A stretch of 64,000 nt of DNA from Thelephora terrestris (taxonomy: Eukaryota; Basidiomycota; Agaricomycetes; Thelephorales; Thelephoraceae): assembly GCA_015956445.1 (NCBI GenBank), contig WIUZ02000002.1, forward strand, positions 2,232,001 through 2,296,000, in the 5' to 3' direction. A program made the translations under genes and the position numbers. Under the pieces are notes generated by a model that did not search any database, was not told where the DNA came from, and worked only from the letters and a program-made list of their open reading frames with translations. Positions 58,861 to 64,000 of the stretch are shown one piece after another; within the stretch, counting starts at the first letter, position 1, and every line of letters begins with the position of its first letter.

Positions 58861-60929
58861 CTACTCGACAATCTTATCGTCGTGAGTCCAGCGTACGTTT
58901 TCAATCGGTCGAACAACATTCTCGACGTCGACTAGCGAGTCGAGCCAAGTTTGTCTATAAGCGTTCCTTGGAAGTCCTTCAGGAAATTTTTTGTTGTCGC
59001 TCGTCGTTCTAGCGCTCCCACGATGTCGAGGAAATGCCCCGCGATCGTTACCACTCGCTTCCCGCCCCTTCTCGTAGATGGCGTCAAAGTAACGGAGCCA
59101 TCCAGTAACCCTGGCAGCCCTCCACCGAGGAGCAAGGATCCTCCACTGTCTCCTCCCTCCCACCTTCTCTTCTTCATCGCTGGACATCCCAGCGATACCC
59201 AGGAGGTCAAGCTTTTCCCGCTGAGAGCGGAGAGCGGGATAAAAGAAAGTCAGGTCACGCCTTCGGTGGAACAACTAACATAGATTGAGTATAAGTAATT
59301 CAGCTTGAAGATGCGATGCTGCCTTACCGTTCTTTTTCGTTCCGCCCGATTTTTCCTGAGTCTCTGCGCCTCTGCACTACCGCTCGACGGAGCCCTCTTC
59401 TTTTCATCCTTGTATTTCTTGATCTCGTACTTCACCGCGGCTGTGCACTTGACCAGCACCATCTCCCTAATAACCGGGATTCGGGCCTCGTATTGGTCTT
59501 TGTGCTTCTCTAAGAAACTGTTCACGAGAATTCTTGTCGCTGATTTGTTCCAAACGTGAGAGGGTGTGCCATTCAAATGGAGGCGGAAGTCGTCGGCAGT
59601 GCAGCATTCCCCAATCTCGGGATTGAACTTCGCTACGTCCCTGGCATTGACAGGGATTGGCCCAGCCGGCATCAAATCATCAGTAAGATGGGCCCTAATT
59701 TGTTTCTGATGACGGATAAATTAGCCGTGAGATATTGCCAGAGTGACCACTCACTGATAGTTCATTCTCATAGGGTGAACGGGTCTTCACTCCCCTCTCT
59801 TTCACGGGACGCCTTCTTGGAGGATTGGCGGGTCTGGGTCCGGCTCCTTGATTGCCAATGTCATCGCTGATCGGAGGATCGCGGTATGAACTCCTCAGGG
59901 CAGCGACTATCTGATCAGTCGACTGCTGTTGCCCATCCCGGATTTGTGAAGCCAGGAATGCAAGATCGCCTAATGTCGCGAAACTGTTCTGGAGCGCGCG
60001 TACGTTAAGGTAGATTGCAGTGGGCGCTTTTACAAGTTCTCACCTCTCCGTTGTCGCCGTTGTCGCCGTTGTCGCCGTTGTCTCTGTTGTCTCCGTTGTC
60101 TCTGTCGTCTCCATCTTCTCTGTTGTCTCCGTTGTCTCCGTCGTCACTGTTGTCTCCGCCATCTCCGTCGGAAACACTCGAAGAATTACGATCCAACATT
60201 ATGGTGTCGGCGTCGTCATCAAGATCAACCGCCTCGCTGAGATTCTCTGAATCGGCATTTTCCCCATCTTCACCCACTGATGAGAACTCCTCCGAAATCT
60301 GTGAGAGACTGTTAGCAGAAAAATATCATGAATGAGCCGTACGTACGGATCGCGCCAGTCTGCTTGCTTGCTTTAGCCAGGGTTCCTGCATCTCATTTCC
60401 CCCGTCCCAACGATCATCGAAGGTTTCTCGCTGTGCTACGGTGAAGAATTGGTTTCTTTCGCGGTCATAGAATATCTCAAGATTTTTGTCCGGAGCCACC
60501 AGTAGAACGAGCCTCGGCTAATCAGGTATTAGTAGTTGTTGACTGTTGTGGGGGACATTAGGACCCACTGCATAGTTTGCACCGTTGCCACTTTTGGTCG
60601 TGTCACCTACAAGCTAGAAATGAATGCGATCAGCTGGTAAAATGGAAGCGGTGGTAGTGTGAGTTACCTGGCGCTTGGCCAGCGGGGTAACCGACTCCCC
60701 GACAAGAGTTGCTGCGCTTGCACTTTCACTTTCTTTGACTTTCGCAGACAGTATTAGTTTTCTGGGTCTCTAGAAATGATGTCAGACGCACCCATAGACA
60801 CGATTTGTTGAGATAGCTCCGGTGGGAGGTTAATTTTCGAGAGAGATAGTCGATTTCCGGGCATGGCTTCAGGGGAGCGGCAGGAGGGATTGGAAACAAG
60901 TCGTTAGGGGAGAGGACGCTTGATGGCAA
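58861..60929 (-). CDS. CACTA companion protein (unknown function)
   Basis: A multi-exon gene next to the transposase, of a type that regularly accompanies Tnp2 elements in mushrooms. Likely exons: 60929-60792 (MPSSVLSPNDLF); 60769-60668 (RPRKLILSAKVK, ending LTPLAKRQ-like TPLAKRQ); about 60520-60350 (NLEIFYDRERNQFFTVAQRE); about 60307-60050 (acidic, with Asp-Gly-Asn repeats); about 59690-59331 (NPEIGECCTADDFRLHL, then YEIKKYKDEKKRA); 59281-58861 (FHRRRDLTFFYPAL, GMSSDEEE, GLPRNAYRQTWLDSL). The C-terminal block with SSDEEE and LPRNAY is the most conserved family signature. Internal borders between 60.67 and 60.52 kb are not resolved. Function is unknown, perhaps DNA binding or regulation of transposition. 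Confidence 0.72.
60049..60165. repeat. 9-bp coding minisatellite (Asp-Gly/Asn repeat)
   Basis: About a dozen units of 'gt(c)gccgttgtctccgtt' type on the plus strand, which is (GAC AAC GGC)-like on the coding strand. It encodes DNGDNGDN in the companion protein and is likely to vary in length. Confidence 0.9.
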
Positions 60930-62497
60930 AGTGTCAATCGTCGACCATTCGGACTGGTCACTCCCTGCTTCGAATCACTTCTACACGAGCTAGGGTGCGT
61001 GGGCTGCACACCCTCGACTTATGTCGCCACGTGATAACCTGGACTGATCAGATAATATATCAGTCAGCACGAGTTGGAAACATCCAAAAAACGGGGGGTT
61101 CACTCGGTCTCGTCGCCTCTCTCCGGCAAGACACATGAGATTTATCATCTGGCAGCCTGCGCAATGACTTGACGCATCCGACTCACGGTCAGACGCAAGG
61201 GATTTAGGACCCTCTTGGGTAAGGGGGTGAGTGGCATGAGTCTGGTTATCGCCGTCTTGGCCGCTACGAGAGCAAAATTCCCTGTAAAAAAACATGACCT
61301 ATACCTCTGAATTGTTATTTCCACGAAAAACCCCCAGCGTGGGAGGAACGCCATTCGGCGGACACGTTGCATGCGGCGAAAACGTCCTGGACTTCTTGGG
61401 AGTCGCAATTTACCGGAGTCGGTCAAACTTATTGTGATTGGGTGAACCGCACAAAAAATTAGATAAAGAGGCTGATGCGGAGTGTGTGGAAATAGTGGAA
61501 ATAGGGCTAGTATAGTGCGCACGGGATCATACCAGATTTAGAACCAACAAAGAAAGTTTGATATCAGGGCGACCGGCTACCACACTTATCGCAGGAGGAC
61601 GTAATGTAGATTCAAACGTTGGCCTCGGAGCGATGCGATCAATGAAGATGAAGCTCCCCAGGGCTCCACGAGACTCATGCAGGGTGAAAGACGTAAGAAA
61701 TCGTGGGACCAATGCCCAAGGAACTGGGAAAGGTTGTCCAACGGAGGATTTGTAACACCGCCAGGGCACGCGTGTCAGAAGCTCGAGTTTCCGCCTGAAA
61801 AAAATGTGCGCGTTCAAAGAGCATACCCTACGCCCTCGTATTCCATTCGATATTGGCGGAAGATGTGAAAGAGCTGAAACTTGGAACATCGGAACCCACA
61901 CCCGAAAATGTCGCCCAAATGGAGGTTCCGATGTTTAGTTCGGTTAGGGGAGATTCCGCCGCTTGAAGAAGTTCGGGGAGAGTGTGCCGTGGGGTTGTCG
62001 GTGGAGGAGGTCATGGTGGGCGCGGTTGACAACGCGGATCCACACCACCACCCTCCCTGTGTTTATCCTTTGCTAGGACCGTCGAAGGAGGGTTTCAGGA
62101 ACAAGTCGTCACGATCCACCCAAGAAAAAGTCGTTACGAGCGAGGGGTCCGCCAACCAAGTCCCACAACGTCGCGATACAAGCGGAAGCGCGCTCCGACC
62201 TCACTGCATCGTGGGGTTCCAATCCTGTTGAGCCCACCAGAAATAAACTCGATAGGTTCGTTCGTCTCCCCATAGTCGAGCTCGAGAGCGACCCTTCAAA
62301 GACTAGCACCCGACTGATTATCGAGTCCGACAGGACCTACGTGCAAGAAGGGGGCGTGGGTTTTCTCTCATTGATCTCAAAGACGATCGGGTGAGCCACT
62401 GTTGGGCGAGCCACTGGCGCCTGAAAGGGCTCTTTGCGAGAGTGGCCTACCACTTGTGAACTTATAATGTTCGATGTTCTGCACGCTCTCTGCAACA
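60930..62497. other. Region upstream of the CACTA companion gene
   Basis: No gene is supported. Minus-strand frames at 61145-61522 and 61527-61901 have no motif. A partial repeat 'gggtgagccactg/gggcgagccactg' lies near 62389-62418. The left end of the CACTA element is expected here. Confidence 0.4.
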
Positions 62498-63540
62498 ATG
62501 TCCGACCAACCTCTCCCTCCCATCGTGTATCTTCCCTCTTCTGGCGGTTACACTAGCTCCAGGATAGTGCCAGAGGTTTGCCATTTCGCTCCTTCCACCA
62601 GCAACTCTTCCCGCTCAATCAACTACATTTAGACCCCCGACCGCCAGAGGTTTCCTTTCCGTCGCTACAGCATTGACGACGACGGAAAGCTTGTCTGCAA
62701 AACCCGGAATATATCGCGAGACACGTGAGTGCAATTCGAGTGCCAACTCACCAGACTCGACTCTGATTCTGATACAACACCAGCCGCCTGAAACCGTACG
62801 ATAGACCACCCTCCAGACCAACATCGCTCCCGCCCCGGCGTTCTCCATCTCCCCAGGTGGCCGAGGACGGTTCATCTGATCCCAACTATGCTGCTCGACT
62901 CTTTGCCGACTTGGTCCCAACGATCATGCAAACCCCCAAAGCCCTCGATTCCGTGTCCTCAATATGTGCCGCCCACAATCTCGATTCTGCCGTCACCGCC
63001 TCCATCATCCGAGCTGTTAGGAAGCAGCTCGAACCTCCTGAAGACGAAGCGTCTGACAATAGGTGTGGTTCCTCTACTCTCGTGTCCCCATTCTCGCTAA
63101 CGGTCCGGGGCAGCTCCAGGCCCGCCGCCCTGCCTACGGCTTCTGCATCTTCATCTAAACCCCCCGATGCGCACACTTCTCCACCCCCGCAGGATGCGAT
63201 CCTTCCCGTTAAACAACAGCGCCCATTTTCTAGTTCCTCTGGACACACGATTTGGTACACCTCTCAATCGAACGAGGACATCCCTTCTCCCTCCGATGAC
63301 CTCAACCCCAACATCGGCGACCTCTATGTTCATAAGAATCGGACCACGGATCACAATGATGTATGGCTCTTTGATTTCGACAGAACATGGAGACCTGTGA
63401 CCAACGCTACCAAGGCGTATCATCCCATTATCCCCGATCGTGTCCTCAGCATCCGAGTGAATGGGACACCTAGCTGGATCACCTCCGCCAGTTACACTAC
63501 TATCAAGGGAAGGAAAGGAAAATCAAAAGGATGGGATTAG
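62498..63540 (+). CDS. Hypothetical protein, three exons
   Basis: Exons 62498-62575, 62633-62724 and 62784-63540 join in frame to 308 aa. Introns have GT-AG borders (GAG|GTTTGC...TTTAG, AC|GTGAGT...CCAG). It starts MSDQPLPPIVYLPSSGGYTS. Exon 2 carries a charged PDRQRFPFRRYSIDDDGK stretch. The long last exon has a helical block (ADLVPTIMQTPKALDSV), a Ser/Pro-rich low-complexity middle, and a C-terminal part with NPNIGDLYVHKNRTT and NDVWLFDFDRTWRPV. That last part resembles fungal ORFs with a conserved 'GDLYIH...VWVW... WxxV' block of unknown role. No membrane segment or signal peptide is seen. Function is unknown. Confidence 0.65.
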
Positions 63541-63853
63541 ATAGCACTTACCATACCACGGACGTTCAATTCATGCACCTTTTCCGCCAGATTGGCCTTT
63601 TATTAGCTGTACATCGGCTTTCTACGTGGTGAGTCCGCTGAGTGTGTTTCGGAGGGAGCCTAATACAAGTAAAATTTCGTGTCTGCGGTCTTTGAATTCA
63701 TTTTTTGTCGATTGACAACATTATATCCCCGCGGCAGATGGCGTCACATGTGTTGCCGTACTAACGCAACGCCCTTGCGACCGGTACCCTCCCACCGGAG
63801 CTTCCTGCATGGGCACGAGGTTGCCCACGGAGATTTCCATCGATTTTCTATCA
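63541..63853 (+). promoter_or_regulatory. Intergenic region and likely promoter of the next gene
   Basis: About 310 bases between the stop codon at 63540 and the ATG at 63854. No core promoter motif is clear enough to place. Confidence 0.35.
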
Positions 63854-64000
63854 TGTCTTCGTCCCCGTACACCGTCCTCACTACGCTCTACGGCCATATA
63901 AATTCGATCAACGTTGTCAAGTCATCGCCAGATGGGAAACACTTGGCCAGTGGAGGCGAGGACGGAACAATCGTGATATACTCGACGAAAACTTGGAGAG
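63854..64000 (+). CDS. WD40-repeat protein, 5' end only (cut by window edge)
   Basis: An open frame from ATG at 63854 to the window end. It begins MSSSPYTVLTTLYGHINSIN, then SPDGKHLASGGEDGTIVIYS: a clear first WD40 blade with the GH and the D of the repeat. It resembles the start of the minus-strand gene at 52335 (LEGHDSSIM, FSPDGNYLAAGSENGTLIVY), so the two are probably paralogues facing each other across the CACTA element. The rest lies outside the window. Confidence 0.78.

Larger units (their letters stand above)
54567..60929 (-). mobile_element. CACTA (EnSpm-like) DNA transposon, coding core
   Basis: Transposase and companion gene lie in the same orientation 0.4 kb apart, the arrangement usual for Agaricomycete CACTA elements. 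Both appear unbroken. I could not find terminal inverted repeats or a 2-3-bp target duplication, so true ends lie outside this core, probably between 53.5-54.5 and 61-62.4 kb. It separates two WD40 genes. Confidence 0.75.

Noticed and set aside
60015-60335. Plus-strand frame of 106 codons rich in Ser/Pro/Leu
   Set aside because: It is the opposite strand of the Asp-Gly-Asn minisatellite in the companion gene.
54510-61520. 'cactat' near 54522 and 'atagtg' near 61514 as the CACTA termini
   Set aside because: Only six bases match, flanks show no target duplication, and such hexamers are expected by chance over this length.

Overview
The window looks like a chromosomal piece of an Agaricomycete (mushroom-forming basidiomycete). 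Its host genes are cut by many 45-80 bp GT-AG introns. Gene families typical of that group are present: 4-coumarate-CoA-ligase-like enzymes, 7-TM proteins, F-box and WD40 proteins. The repeats are Ty1/copia elements and a Tnp2-type CACTA transposon with its companion gene. I assigned the organism only from family resemblance and gene structure.

Layout. 0.4-6.2 kb: two tandem minus-strand acyl-CoA ligase genes with identical 10-exon structures, including a 10-nt micro-exon, each predicting 568 aa. 7.5-11.8 kb: two tandem plus-strand 7-TM genes (360 and 359 codons). A third, decayed copy lies on the minus strand and is split by a 5.7-kb insertion. 12.6-24.7 kb: two copies each of two repeat families, called A and C here. 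Both start TGTCAGG, end in CA, make 5-bp target duplications, and carry intron-bearing reading frames with no recognised domain. They are nested in each other (A1 inside C1, C2 inside A2). Between them is a tandem array of tRNA-Ser(UGA) genes with a 190-bp period.

24.7-32.7 kb: a 5'-truncated Ty1/copia element sits in C2 and is itself split by a whole-looking, young copia element with one 1545-codon polyprotein. 32.7-33.8 kb: AT-rich sequence dense in palindromes, then a minisatellite. 34-42.5 kb: remnants of three core eukaryotic genes, all on the minus strand and decayed: AROM (shikimate pathway), clathrin heavy chain, and a Munc13-like protein. Short repeats lie at or near the edges of the AROM pieces. 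42.5-45.4 kb: sparse, with direct repeats.

45.4-54 kb: an F-box gene, a WD40-repeat gene and several uncertain reading frames. 54.5-60.9 kb: a CACTA-type transposon whose transposase reads through four exons (1223 aa), next to the usual companion gene with an Asp-Gly-Asn repeat. 62.5-63.5 kb: a three-exon gene of unknown function. The last 147 bases begin a second WD40 gene related to the one at 52 kb.

The host genes do not form one pathway. The window reads as a lineage-specific accessory region shaped by tandem duplication, gene conversion, nested insertion and gene decay. The most unusual part is the A/C repeat pair.
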